Notes under the pieces: generated by a model
Database searches by the model: none
What the model was told of the DNA's origin: nothing
Seen by the model: only the letters and a program-made list of their open reading frames with translations
Assembly (NCBI GenBank): GCA_029948255.1
Contig: JALIZF010001235.1
Coordinates: 62,001-126,000 of the forward strand
DNA: 64,000 bases
Source of the DNA: Telmatactis stephensoni
Taxonomy: Eukaryota > Cnidaria > Anthozoa > Actiniaria > Isophelliidae
Reading direction: 5' to 3'
Shown here: piece after piece, positions 35,273-48,243 of the stretch
Position numbering within the stretch: position 1 is the first letter of the stretch
Layout of the letters: each line of letters begins with the position of its first letter
Position numbers and translations under genes: made by a program

Positions 35273-35396
35273 CTGGCGAAGGTTGCTCACTATACTCTGT
35301 GGGATCTGGTTGTGAAGGCTGCCGATTGCTCTTTCTCCAACTCCATGAAATCGAAAAAAATCGTTTAACTCGCTGCCAACTAAAACTGCTAGCCAT
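35273..35396 (-). CDS. PRKAR2: Alternative first coding exon of PKA-R without the D/D domain
   Basis: An ATG at 35396-35394 opens 41 codons ending CCA G|gtagga, the same phase 1 donor (CCA G|gt) as the D/D exon at 32964. Joined to the exon at 32592 it gives a 349-aa protein that keeps the inhibitor site and both cAMP domains but lacks the dimerization/docking domain. The new N-terminus is aromatic and basic (SFSWQRVKRFFSISWSWRK) followed by a Pro/Gln/Ser stretch; it could be an amphipathic membrane-binding segment. Alternatively it could splice to a weak acceptor at 33211 and read in frame into the D/D exon. Supported by frame and phase only. Confidence 0.6.
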
Positions 35397-37400
35397 ATTT
35401 TCTCAGAGTTCTATTGCCTAGTGATATTTGTCCTCGGTTCCCCTTCAGCCGTCACTGTATACTATAATTATTTGCCAAGCAAGCGTTGATGTGCTTCCAG
35501 ACTCGACGTCCGAGAGCTTTCTATTCGTTTCTAAGTTAAGAACATTACTAGTAGTACCCTGAGTAGTGAGAAAGAGTGTCACGCAGCGGATAAACCGTGT
35601 TTCTCCCAGCTGCGGCAATGGGTTCTAGAAGACTGACTGCTTGACTGAAAACCCCATCCTAATGCATAATGCATGGATATTGTGGCGAAGAGGCTTCGAT
35701 TATTCACCTCCCAATATCACTTAGGAAGGCCCTGCTAGCTATTTACAATGACTGAGACACAAAATAATTGAACTCAAAATGTTGTATTGGAGGAGACTAT
35801 TACTAATAATGTTTGACCAACTATATACTCTTGTGTTTTTGTGTTGTAGTTCACCAAGGAGATCCATTTTCCATTTTCCATTAAAAAAACCTGATACATA
35901 ATGCCAAACTGAAAATTAAAAAAATGCTTAAGCGTTGCGTGGCTATATAGTCAAAAATCAGTAATTATGTTAAAAAAAGTACCACACGAATCTTCCGGGT
36001 ATACATAATGATTCTGAATCAGTTAAACAGTTAAAATTCAATCATAAATTTTCATGCATAAAATTTCTTTCAAGCACATAAAAGAGTTTTCATTACACAT
36101 ATAGGTTTGTAACGCTCTACTTTAGATTACCATAGCCAGTGTTGCTATGGCTACCACTTCTTACCAGTTAGAAAAGGCAAATAAAGTTCTAAGCGAGCCA
36201 ATATTTTTATAATTTGTTTATTCAGCTCCTCATCGATTACATATACGGCAACTGGTGAACTCTTTTAACAAGGTCGCAGCTCTTTGTCGATTGTTACGTA
36301 TACATGATAAGATTCGGCCAATATTTCGATTCTTTTTGATTAAACGCTGTACGTAGGCCTTATCTTCTTTGACAGGCAGGTGCCTGGGTAGTATATGACA
36401 AGTCAACAGTGGAACAATTGAGCTCGTCCTATTCCGTCTTATTCCTTAAAGTCATCCAGTAAGGATGGCATAGCTGAAAAAAACAAAGCAGCATTTTTGC
36501 GTTCGCTGGGAAATAGATACATCAAAAGCTGTATATAAGGGTTACTTTTGTGCTGATGCTACCACTGCTCAAAGCGTGTGACAAAACCTTGTCAAATTAT
36601 ACTAAAGCTTCTGGGAGATATTTTCAAAATGGTGGATTTTCTGCAGATCAAAATGTCACCTCTACCAAATTACAAGGCATAATTATATGTCTGAGAGATT
36701 TTGAGATGCGTTCACCAAATTTTGATGGCAAATGACATTTTGTTCTTGTATACATATTGAGCTTTTAAAAATAATCTATACTGTCTTTATTATGAGAGCT
36801 AAGGTTATAAAAGCTTTTTCAAGACAAAAAAAACCGCTTTCATTGTAGACAAAATTAAAGGCCTTGATCAGCAGCAAAAAACTGACGTGTTTTCAACAAC
36901 GCGTGCGCGCGCATTTTTTGTTCTCCATTTTCGCGCCACAGAGACAAAAGAAAAACGGCATCGTGTGGACTGGAACCTAAAAATGACAGAGAAACGCTTT
37001 GCTGAAAAGTTGTCTCGGGTACTCGAAACAGCCCTCCCCCCGTGTTTGCCTTCGCGAGCTAATTTTTCATATATTTCTTTAAAAAATTCAACCTAGCATT
37101 TACATGAAAAATTTAACTCGTCTCGGTTGGGCGAGACAACTCGAGGGCGTTATAACTCGTCTCGGCTGGTAGGGTAACCCTGGGAGGCAGGACAACTTTT
37201 TCTCACATAAACACATAAACACATAACAGCTTAAACATGATATGCGCACGCACGCGCTAATTTTCCAGCGAAAACAAAATAAAACCTTTACGAAACTCCA
37301 TATAAACGCTCTGTAAAATTGTCTAGGGGGGAGGGCTGTCAGCTCGGCTATTATTAGCATATATCTCATTTACTTGTAAGAGTAGAAAGAGCTAATAAAA

Positions 37401-37401
37401 A

Positions 37402-37442
<41 letters not shown>
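37401..37442 (+). repeat. (TGTC)n microsatellite
   Basis: Ten or more uninterrupted TGTC/GTCT repeats. Confidence 0.9.
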
Positions 37443-37443
<1 letters not shown>

Positions 37444-38307
37444 ACCGAGATAACTTTTTTCCATATAAACAGGGCCTGAGACAATTTATATATACGTTTA
37501 ATAATGAATGAAAACACTAACTTGAGAATTGAATCATAACTTTGGTGACATTTCATGCCATTAATTGCGATGTAACTGAGAAGAGAAGCACTGAGCCAGA
37601 ATTGGAGAAGGTAGGATGCTTAAAAATATCAGCACTTAATACACCCATGACTGCGCAAGTACACTATCTGAAGGCTCTAGTACCGTAAATGATTGGCTGG
37701 TAATCGGTCGGAGGTAACGGAAAAGTGTTAAGGTAGCTCGAGTGTGGCTACAAGATTTCTTGAGTACTTGTTGTTCATCAGTCAAACTCAATTAAGTGCA
37801 TCCAATTATTTCTAGGCAAACGTCTGAGTAGTGAAAGTTCTGTTACACCAAGAGAGCATAAATAAGAGAGGGAAATTTGTAAATATCACGCGCGCCATGT
37901 GAATTCCCGATTGCATGGGCTATTTTTGGCAAACCGTATACGTGCAGTTAATTTTTATCTATTGCTCTACAGGAGCACTCATTGACACCCTGACTTAACC
38001 AAAAGTCAACAAGTTTAAAACATTTTTATGCAACTGGAAAACATATCAATTGAAGAGAGCAACTAATTTTTGACACATGGGGGTAGGGTAAGACGAAAAT
38101 TAAACTTTAAGATTTCTAAAATAGTCCAAACGGGAATTCACATGGTACGCGCGATAGTTAGAAGTTTCCCTCTCTTATTTATACACGCTTGGTTACACGT
38201 ATGATTTATCCTGTGATTTGTCTCACATTTGTCTCGAATAATTGCCGCTATTTGTCCCGAGTTGTACGCTGGGACTCTTTGCGAGACGAAGTCGAGTCGA
38301 GAATTTG

Positions 38308-38608
38308 TCCTCACCACATTTTGACGTCATCTGTGCATCGATTAGAGTACAGACGCACGGAAAAATGGAATCCATTTGCTAAATACACGCATAGATGACG
38401 TCACTGAATCTTACGCGCGCTTTCATTGATTGAAAAATTTGAATAAATATCATATAAAACATATAGATTCCAGTTTTCCTAGGATTTATACTCTAAAATA
38501 TGCACAAAAGACTTCGTCTCGATTGTGGCCTTATTCTTATCACCTTTTTGACGTCATCTGTGCATCTATTAGAGTACAGACGCACGGAAAAATGGAATCC
38601 ATTTGTTA
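38308..38608. repeat. Two direct half-copies of the ATAGATTCC foldback family
   Basis: CACCACATTTTGACGTCATC to ACGGAAAAATGGAATCCATT occurs at about 38310-38373, and again at about 38539-38601 in the same orientation. Each is preceded by AGACGAAGTCGAG or its complement, the sequence found in the loop of the full copy at 38811. Confidence 0.65.
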
Positions 38609-38810
38609 ACTAATTAAAGTCAGATTGAATTGTTCAAAGATTGTCTCCCTAATGATATAATATCAGCGACATCGAAACGTCGACTATCGCTTCAGTTATA
38701 CTATTGTTTATAGTCAAAACTATAAAAATACCCAAAAATACGATCATAAGAACTGGGAGGTTGTAGTTTAAAAAGGCCCACGCATGTGATGTCATTTGCT
38801 ATTCAACAAA

Positions 38811-38989
38811 TAGATTCCATTTTTCCGTGCGTCTGTACTCTAATCGATGCACAGATGACGTCAAAATGTGGTGAGAACAAAAAAGGACAACACGAGACGA
38901 AGTCGAGTAGCGTGACTGTTGTTCTCACCACATTTTGACGTCTTCTGTGCATCGATTAGAGTACAGACGCACGGAAAAATGGAATCTAT
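38811..38989. repeat. Full foldback element, ends TAGATTCCATTTTTCCGTGC
   Basis: Arms of about 72 bp: left reads TAGATTCCATTTTTCCGTGC to GTGGTGAGAACAA, right is its inverse, with one substitution in the CRE-like TGACGTC (TTCTGTG for ATCTGTG). The loop contains GAGACGAAGTCGAGT. Each arm carries TGACGT, a CREB/ATF-like core. Confidence 0.75.
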
Positions 38990-40043
38990 CTGTTTTATAT
39001 AATATTTATCGAAACATTCCAACCAATCGGATAAGTGAGTGACTGTGGATGCACCGATTTACTCACGATCAAGTTTTTGAGTAAATTTACTCGCGCGTTT
39101 TTGCAGTGGTCTGATCCTCTGCATCGCCAGCGACTGAGGGAAAAACTTAATAATTTTGACATCCAGAACTGGTATGGATGTGGAAATTGTGAGGCCAGGA
39201 CTACTGGCAGGGGCAACTTTTCCCCTTGCTCCCGGCAAAAAGTTGGCTTCTCCCTTTGCTCCAGAATGGTGACCCGCAGCGCTTAATTAATGCACTCGTA
39301 AGTCTGATTTGTCACTAATTGATAGGTGATTGATAAATAATTACCAAGTGACATAGACCCCCTCGATGAGAGTCAACATCTTGGGGTTATGTCGAGCTAA
39401 TTACCTGTCTAAATTACCTAGTTATCTTTTGCGTAGATAATGAATGCTTCGGAGGCCTGAAAAAATTACAAATCTTTGTATTGCTGTTTGGTGAATACGT
39501 TCAGTCAAATAAAGTTTTTAAAAATGATTTCAGTTAAAAGTGAATATTGACGCATCAGAATGCTTATTATATTAAGTCATGAAATAACCGCTGAAATTAC
39601 TTGTATGTTCCTCTCTGCATTTGCAGGCACGTGTGTTTTGTCAAAAATAAGCGCTGGCCGGTCATGGGCGGGGTGATTTTCGGAGATAGTCAGAGGGGCT
39701 GTGCTTGCTCTGGGTGGCTTCTTCTTTCTCATAAGTGCACACGGGAAAAGTTACAATCCGCGTTAAGTCAAGTTATTACAAAACGCGACGAGGTGTTATA
39801 TATCGCATTCACGATAGATTGGCTATTACTAAACGCGACGGATGTTAAAGTTATAAATTTGAAATGAAGGTCAATTATTGTTTATTGACGGTCTGAAACT
39901 AGAGTTGTTAGTCTTATGCATGGTACGGTATTTGGTCGATAGTTGCTTGTCGGTGATGAGAATGTGGGGGGAGGGGTCCCCAAAGTTTTGGAGTGTATAC
40001 AGGGGGTGTTTGAAAATAATTAGGAGACTAGGTTAAGGGCCGA

Positions 40044-40418
40044 GGGGGACTCCATTGTAAAAGGATCGGGTATGCTCGTCGGAAATTTTCAAAAATACAA
40101 TTAAAAGATAAGTCTTTTAAAAAGGGCGTGGTCGGACGATTTTTTAACCCCTAAGAGATACCAGCGATATAACAAGCTAATGAACATTATTATTATCAAC
40201 ACAAAATTGAATGGTTGACTGGGCAAATTTCTTCCATTTGAAAACAAGATAATAAGCTCCTGGCTCTTTTGATACCCTAAGAGAGACCAGGAAATGCTAA
40301 AACTCTAAACTTCAATTTTAACACCCTAAAAGATACCAAATCGCTGATTTTTACCCCTAAGAGATACGATGAGCATACCCGATCCTTTTACAAATGGAGT
40401 CCCCCCCCCCCCCCCCCC
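40044..40418. repeat. G/C-run-ended foldback element with CCCTAAAAGATACC motifs
   Basis: Left GGGGGACTCCATTGTAAAAG and right CTTTTACAAATGGAGTCCCC are inverted, followed by an 18-C run. The interior repeats CCCCTAAGAGATACC or variants four times. Same family as 6851-7255. Confidence 0.65.
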
Positions 40419-40859
40419 GGGGTTAAGGGATATCCGCTTTTCTAGGGGTACCATGCAATACGGGGTTATTGGAACTTCTTTGATGCCGGCAAGTAGGGTC
40501 CCAAAAATGCTTTTGATGAAGGGCAAATTCTCATCAAATTCTCGACAACTTTTTGTGAATGCTCCGGCTGGCCCTTATTGCACAGAAAAAAAATTGACGC
40601 TGATCACATTTGCAATTGTTCTACCATAGAAATGTATACGCTTTAACTAAGGTTTTATTTCCAGGTGACAGGGGGGAGCAGAATGTACGTAATTGAGAAG
40701 AGACCTCCAGGGGGACCAGACAACGACTGGAGACGTACAGGGGAGGAGTGATTAGAGAAGGGAAATTACTAAAAAATCTGACTTTCAAAGGGAAACGCTA
40801 TTTTTGAGAAGAGACTAATAGAAAGTGAGGCTTTAAAAGGGAGGATTTTAATGAACCCT

Positions 40860-40972
40860 CATTAACGTTTATTTTATATCTAATATATGTAATATATATA
40901 TAATATCTAATATATACAATATATATATAATATATAATATATATATAATATATAATATATATATATAAGTTT
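40860..40972. repeat. AT dinucleotide-rich tract
   Basis: Repeats of TATATATAATATATAATA over about 110 bp. No coding. Confidence 0.8.
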
Positions 40973-41280
40973 TATCCAATTGTAGAAATATATACCCTGA
41001 ACTGATCCATGTTGCGTACTCATTGAATATATCGTCTACCATACCATCATTATTGCAATTATTCTACAAAAATACGATGAAAAACTACACACGTGAGACT
41101 TGAAAGAGCCCCGCCAGCCAAAACACCTTTCGTATACAGTATTACATATAAGTGAGTAAGCTGTCATCTGTCCATACAAGCTATACATAAATCATAAACA
41201 TTTGAACGTAAATGAGAACAGCATTTATTTTTAATGACTTGAGTGTCTAATGGAGGGAGGTTGTCTAGCTAGGATCATAT

Positions 41281-41705
41281 TTTCTTCTTCATGTCCTTTT
41301 TTTCCATTCTTTATGCCTTTCATTTTTTTCATTCTCAATATTTTCCTGTAATTTTGAATATTCTGGTATTCTTTTTTTCTTTAACAGATTTTCAGACAAT
41401 TTTGCCTTTACACATGGCTCTTCGATCTGTTCCTTTCTTTTTTTCTTTTTCTTTTTTTCTTTTCTATTCTTTAAATGTTTCTGGCCTTTTATATTGTTTT
41501 CATATCTTATCTCCTTTCCTATTTTGTTTCACTTGATCTTCTCTCATTCTTTCTCCTCGATTCGGCTTCTCCACTTTTTTTCTGTCTTCTCTCCCTCTTT
41601 TTTTTTTCTATCTTCTTTTTTATTTTCTTCTTCATTTTCTTTCTATTTTTCTTTTGTTTTTCCCCTTCTTTCTTTCTTTTCGTTCAATAAATTACTCTTT
41701 CTTCC
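41281..41705. repeat. Pyrimidine-rich low-complexity tract
   Basis: T and C make up nearly all bases. Three overlapping open frames rich in Phe, Ser and Leu come from composition only. Confidence 0.75.
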
Positions 41706-42895
41706 CTTTGGGCCCGGTTCCCTTTAAGGCAAAAAACATTATCTTATTAACTCAGTTACGCGGTGATAAAAGCCGCCTATTTCAATTAAGACCATGCAAA
41801 TATGGTTATGAAGTTCCCTTCTATAGTGCCTATATAGGTTTTTAAAACGTAAAACAAAAAGCATAGCAACTAAAATGCGGTGAGTCGAAAACAGAAGACA
41901 AAAAGCTCTGGCCCCAAGGACTGGGGGTTGCTCCCCTATCCAAGGTATGTTCGGCGCCAAAGGGTATGACATTTCTAGTCATATATAGCATTCTATCTGC
42001 CCACGGTTTGCCAATACAGCGTAATTGATATCGGCAATAGTGACAGTTCGTTCAATGTACAATTAATTAAAATTGAGATGGAGGTTTGTTATCTCACGTT
42101 CGGTGGAATCTATATCAACAACTGAAGCGTACTTGTCAAATAACGCTGATAAATCCACGTGAAAGCATCGACAAATTTAGTACTGAGTCAGTAAATCCAT
42201 TGTTCGAAAATACAAGTACTCGCTACGTTGTAGAGTATTGAAAAGGCAATTAAATGTAGGCGCTTTTAAGACTTTTTAAAAACTATACGCAATTTAAAAG
42301 CGGCCAATCGCAAATTCATTTCTAGTGTGCGCATTTTAAAACTTGTATACCTGTTCTTCTAGCTTTTCAATATGTTAAATTATTGTTTATGCATGATATC
42401 TTTATTAAGTAAGTGTATTTGTAGTTTATGTCTTCTACCTGCATGTTAAGTTTTCAAATAGAAACTAATAGGCTGAGGGCTAACTAGAAAACTTAGCAGT
42501 TAACTTAGCCCTCGGGCTCTAATGTTATATTATAAATATGTCTTTTTTTTCTCAACCTTTTGTTGTCATTAATTGTAATGTACTATTGTAAAATTAATAA
42601 TTTTAATGAGAGAGCAATACAAAACAAAAAACAAAACATACAATTCCTGTACTGATACTCGTTCTCGTACTCGTTGTTCAATCTGAAGTTCGTTATATAT
42701 TATTCTAGCATAACTGTTACAAGCCACCACTTCCCCTCCCCCCAGTTTGCTAGTCTCTCTTTGGCCCCGTGTTAACTGATAGGACTCAGAAGAATAATCG
42801 AAAGCACGGCTGTTTTCTCAGACTACTGCGCATGCGTAAGATATCCATTTCTACTCTGAGGCTCTGCTCTGGTACTGCGTCCACCATTAATAGGC

Positions 42896-43070
42896 TAGGC
42901 CTTTTGCACTGGTCACATGGTACAAAATTTGCTATTCTGGCGGGAAAAGGAATGTAACAGCCTCAAAAACAAAAGGATTTTTAACCATTCAAGCTTGACT
43001 TCCCAGTCAGTTATTTTGCCCGCCAGGATAACAGAATTTTTACCTTGTGACCAGTTATGAAAAAGGCCTA
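42896..43070. repeat. Foldback element, ends TAGGCCTTTTGCACTGGTCAC
   Basis: Left arm (AGGCCTTTTGCACTGGTCAC to TTCTGGCGGG) is the inverse of the right arm (CCCGCCAGGATAACAGAA to GTGACCAGTTATGAAAAAGG). Arms are about 55 bp. Confidence 0.6.
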
Positions 43071-44296
43071 TCTCGAAAAATCTTTTTTTCTTCACTTTTT
43101 CAAACAGAAAACCTAACCGTTTTAAAATGAACGGATAGAAGAAGCCAAAAACGCATCTAAAAGCACTAGGTCCCGTCTGCACGTATGCGTTTGTAAACGC
43201 AAGTCGAGAGTCGTTTCTGTCCACACTACCACACTTATACAGTTTATGCTTACGTGTTTTGATCCGTTTAGCCCGTCCATACGTGAAAGCTTCAACCTGT
43301 AAACAATTTTTTATGCTTTATTGAGTAAGCTAGCATTGATCGTTGACGTGAGGTCAACGTTTTCAAAAAGTCTGTGTTTACGTATGCATACACGTGGGCG
43401 AGAACGTGGGCGACGGAATGCATTGGTGTGAACGAAGCCTTGGTCAGGAACAGTCAAACTTCAAACCCTGCTGAACTGACACGCACTTTATGTAACGGCA
43501 GAAAAACGTGTCTACTTAATACTTAAGAGGAGATTTTTTTCAATGACGAGCAATAATGGCGAAAAGCGCCAAAAACTAGACTTTCGTGCGAGTTTTAATC
43601 CAAATTTTCGTTCTGGATTAACACTCAAATCCTTTTTCAGTATACCGGTTAAAAACTGATGTACCAAGATGAAATACCTGTTTAAAACAAATTTTTGAAC
43701 TGTACAAAGACTTTTTCTTGAAGTTGTGTTAGGATTAAGTTTTTTCAAGCTGAATATAAAGAATACGTATAGCAAATGAGCAAATGAAGGCCTAAACCTC
43801 ATTTTCGATCCAAATTTTCGCTTTGGATTAACACTTTGATTCAACTTTCATCGGCCAAAACTACTTACAAACAACTTCAACTTTCTGACAGAAATGGTTT
43901 TAGTTTTGTACAACAGCTATTCTTCAACTCAGGAGTTTTTGTCGTTCACTGCTCGAACTTGAAAAAAATCCGCTCTTAATACAAAAATCGGCATTCGATA
44001 GAGCAAGTATTTAGCCGGTAGCACAGCAAGAAGCCCTTATACAAATCCGGCAAGGATATTGATGTAGGTCAAATCCAGCTAATCCAGATAGGATTTGATG
44101 TTAAATTCCTCTTGAACATTAACTTTGTACGTCAAAATCTTTACTAATAACATTAACTTGTCGACTGGGTGAAAATCTTTTCACAAAGTGTTGCGTCTAC
44201 ATATTTAGTGCACGAACTGGTTACCAGTCGTCTGACAAGAGGGCGTGTCTGCTCGTTCGTGGATGGAATCACGTACTGGTTTTCTACATTATAACC

Positions 44297-44690
44297 CCGG
44301 GGGGAGGGGGTACTCCGCGAAAATTTATGTGGCTGTGCGGCACGCTTGACGAGACCCTTCAACCTATTTCAGATCTGAAAAAATGCGGAAAAAAATGCGA
44401 ATACAGCTGTCAAACATCGCGCGCATGAGGGCCCCGAGAGACGTTTCTCTCTTGGATGACTCATTTTACAGCAGCTGTGTTTGCAGGCTACTTTAGATGA
44501 AATGGTAGTTCACTTAAAACTCTACCCTATATTTCCGGCCAAAATAGCAGTTTTCTCTTAAAAGTGTACCCTATTTCAGATGGTGAAAATTGGTATCTTA
44601 TTTCGAAGCAAAATGCTGAAAATTATATCCTTTAGTTCAGCACTAACCTATATAGTTTATGTAGGGGAGAACCCCCCGGCTCCCTTCCCC
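44297..44690. repeat. GC-run-bounded repeat with ACCCTATTTC motifs
   Basis: Begins CCCCGGGGGGAGGGGGTACTCC and ends GGGGAGAACCCCCCGGC; inside, TACCCTATTTCAGAT and variants recur. Looks like another member of the G-run class, but of different internal sequence. Confidence 0.4.
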
Positions 44691-47104
44691 GGGATTGCAC
44701 GTACATTATGTCCGTTATCAATTATTTGACTCCCGCGATATGTGAACAGCCCGACAGTCGATCGCGAACCTCTAACTAGTCCATCTAAAGGTCTGTCTAT
44801 ATGTACGACGATTATGTATTCTTCAACTTGATCACTTTTCAATCTTTGCTTCATGCACTGTTGGGCTAATATTCTTAACGAAATCTCTTTCAAACGTTCA
44901 CCGGCCAACAACCTCGACCGTTACCCTACTTCAGTCTAACCCACCCAAGAGGTGGCTCTTGTTCAATCAGGCAACCGTCCCGCTGTTTTGCTTGTCCTTT
45001 CACGTAGCTTTAATTTACCCTTCACCAGAGGCCATTTTATCTCCCTCTGGTGCGGTTATCTGACAGCCAGAGCAAGATAAAAATAGCCTCTGGAACCCAG
45101 GGCATCATTTATATAAATCCAAGGAGATCAAGGGGGATCACTGTTTTGGAGTCCTTCGTGGCTCATTTATCATTCTTTTAAAGAAAACTATAAGCATACA
45201 GCACTGCTCAGCCGCCTTTGCTATCATCACAACTTAAAAGAGGTCAGTCGGATTTACTAGGAACCTTTAAACGCAGGAATTCTTAAGAATATTAGAACTT
45301 TAAAAGGTATATCCTGATATGTGGAGGGGGAGGTTTACGGAAGTTTTGCGGTCGGAAGTACGCACGAGTTCGTAAGCCCAAAATTAGAATAATTAATTAC
45401 AGGTTCCTTGCTTGAAAGAAACCCTCAATGGAAACGTGCTCCTGAGACTTTCTGTTCTTTTTGCTCAAGAAGAACCACGAACAACGAATACAATTTTTTG
45501 TAACTTTTCTTTTGTGAACTCTAACTCAGGCCGTTCTCAGATGCGCGCAGCTACAATTAGGCAGTTCGTCGTCGTGGTTGTCAAACGTGTCATCCTTAGC
45601 TATAGGTATAGCTGACATATGTATGTCAAAAATTCCGACGTTGTTGAAGCAATTATAAAAACAACTTACGTGGAGACATTTTACGTCGCCAACATTTAGG
45701 AAATTAGCTATGATCTTAATTGGAAAACATTTGGTAAATACTTATGTTACACTCTATAGGTTTATGACCTGTCTCGGTGTGGCAAAACCCATGGCGTCGA
45801 GCGCACCAGCCCTGAGACAAGCCCCAAATCTATATTTTGTCCTAAGATTGTTACTTAATATGAACAAGCAAGTTTCAGTTGTTTTACATTTACATTTTTC
45901 GGTGCTTGGAAAATCACTGACAGGCCAGTGCGTTGCTTCAAGACCAGCAAAACAAAAACAAAAAAAAAACAAAAAAACAAAAACGAGAGTGTTTTACCAG
46001 ATCTTTCATTTCAATAACATGAAGGACTGCTCAAAAATATATTTGCGTTGCAAAACGCATGGATATTACAAGAGCCCGTGTAAAAACAGCTGCGAGACAA
46101 GAACTGAGCGCCGCTCTTTGAGCCCAGACAAATCTTTTCTGATTTTGCTTGAAAAAAATAGAGGTCAGCTCATTGCTTGAACTCTTGTCGCGGTCTTGTT
46201 AGAGGCATTGTAAAATCTCACGAAAGAGAGATTTGCTGTAACTAAGCCGCCGTAAATATGATAAAAGAACCCGAATGGTTTCTAGGCCATTCGAACAGTG
46301 CGTTGTAGATTTAGACCTCGCGGAGGCGGGGATAAGTTGAATGGTCTCATGCAGCAACGGGAAAATCATCGTGGATGCACCCTCCCCGAGAATATATCTC
46401 ACAACTAAGTCATATTTCTCTCCCAGAACGATTTTCTGCAACGCCTTAACTCTTTTTTGAGATTAACAGCATGATATTAACCGGTCAGTATTATTTCATT
46501 GTAAAGACTATTAACTCTAATACAATTCAAAGTATAACGCCCTTAATTCGGTGGAAAAGGTCTAAGAGAGATGCTTTGTTTTTATAATGAGCGTGAATAT
46601 AACCACGGCTGCCTATTGAATTTGAATTCTAGCTGTCTCTTTTATCGATATTAACTATCAAGATCTGTTCGTCACTTCGCAGTTCAGGATAACCTATCGT
46701 GAAAATCGTCATCGCATACCCGACCCGGGAGCACTAAGGACACAACTACCAGATAATTGAAATCCAGTTGGAAGGCCAAAAGAACCAAAACGAACACAAC
46801 TGACTTTATCATTTCTCAACTTGATTATATTACATGAGATATAAGACCTTAAATCTCCGGTACTCAGTAGATTAAGACCTTCCATAAAGATAATAAACAG
46901 CGGCTGCCTGTGATATAGGATTATACTTCTCCTTTTTCATTTATACAGTATAGAAATGTGTACGTTCTAATGCACAGTTCTCCGGAAGGATTCAATTTTA
47001 TCGTTTAACAAAATTATGACATTGTTTGGTACTTGAAGTTTCGAGTTAAGGGATAGAGGATATAACTGTCATTAACTGCATGGGGCGTGAGGTGCCGGGT
47101 TCTT

Positions 47105-47290
<186 letters not shown>

Positions 47291-47701
47291 CCACCCTTCC
47301 TTCCTTCTTTCCTCCCTTCCTTCCCCCATTCCTTCCTTTATTCCTTCCTTCCATTCTCCCTTTTCCTTTAGATAACCGTCTCCAAAATTTCTTTTGTTTC
47401 TCATAATATATCAAAAGTAATCTCAGAATACAAAATGGATCAGTCCATGTGTAAGCCATCCATACCACAGGGCAATATTTTAGTTGTCTTGCTTTTTGTG
47501 AATTCTAAGTCATCTTTAGACATACGAAGGTTTTAAGAATCTTAGTTGTGAATACAATATCTGATAGAGCAACGCGCAGTTTATACACAGCTCCTCAATC
47601 GCTCAGGATTTGAGCTCAGCAATCAACCCATCAAAAGCCTCTTTGATCTTTATTGTTTTGTGGCCTAGAAGTGTAAATAAAACATAAAAATAGAGAATTA
47701 A

Positions 47702-47959
47702 TTATGAAGAAAGGTCGCTGGCACCTAATTCTGACAGGCTGTCATAGGATTGCTGTTTTGTTTTGAAGCAGAAGGATCCCGTGGTTCTCTGTAGGAGGGT
47801 CTTGTTTGATTTGGCTGAATCTCTCTTTTCTCCACCCCCCTGACCCACTAGCCCTTCATAGATCGTTAACTTCTTGACAACTCTAAGATTTCCATCAGAA
47901 AGGCTTTGCAGCTTGCACGAAACCAATCGCCTTTGTGTACGGTCGACCATGGTCACCAT
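47702..47959 (-). CDS. Hypothetical small protein or last exon, minus strand
   Basis: From ATG at 47959 there are 85 codons to TAA at 47702-47704. The frame stays open upstream to 48007, where a TAG preceded by CTA could be an acceptor, giving 102 codons. Composition looks protein-like (RTQRRLVSCKLQSLSDGN, RVVKKLTIYEGLV, SYDSLSELGASDLSS), with no repeats. A minus-strand AATAAA lies about 50 nt past the stop (47649-47654). I do not recognise the family. It is divergent from the Ly6-like gene, whose TATA box lies 218 bp away. Confidence 0.35.
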   Translation of the reverse strand: MVTMVDRTQRRLVSCKLQSLSDGNLRVVKKLTIYEGLVGQGGGEKRDSAKSNKTLLQRTTGSFCFKTKQQSYDSLSELGASDLSS

Positions 47960-48176
47960 TCGTCTATGTATACGAGACTCATAGATGCCCAGATATTGTG
48001 AAAGATTCTATAGGTTTCCTGTGCATTTTCTGGGCGATTTCGCTAGCACTTTTCAATTGCTAGCTGTCAACTGATTTTCTCAGCCAAGGTGACAAATCCT
48101 GACCTTTTGGGGTGAAAAACATTACCCTCCCATTGAGAGCGCCTCACGAGGCAAGCTATCAATTACATTACTCAGA

Positions 48177-48182
48177 TATAAA
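48177..48182 (+). promoter_or_regulatory. TATA box of the Ly6-like gene
   Basis: GATATAAAGG contains TATAAA, 62 nt before the start codon at 48244, consistent with a start site about 30 nt downstream. A TATA promoter suggests regulated or tissue-specific expression. Confidence 0.6.
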
Positions 48183-48243
48183 GGACGGCGTATCTCACAA
48201 CTTCGAATAGAATCTGCGACAGTCGAATTAAGCTGCCATCGAG

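Noticed and set aside
39035..39286. Possible exon reading DPLHRQRLREKLNNFDIQN after an AG at about 39105
   Set aside because: Looks protein-like over 30 residues, but there is no partner exon, no recognised family, and it neighbours repeat clusters; not supported enough to list.
45710..46180. 156-codon frame
   Set aside because: No family features, includes an A-rich Lys/Gln stretch, and the opposite strand is equally open.
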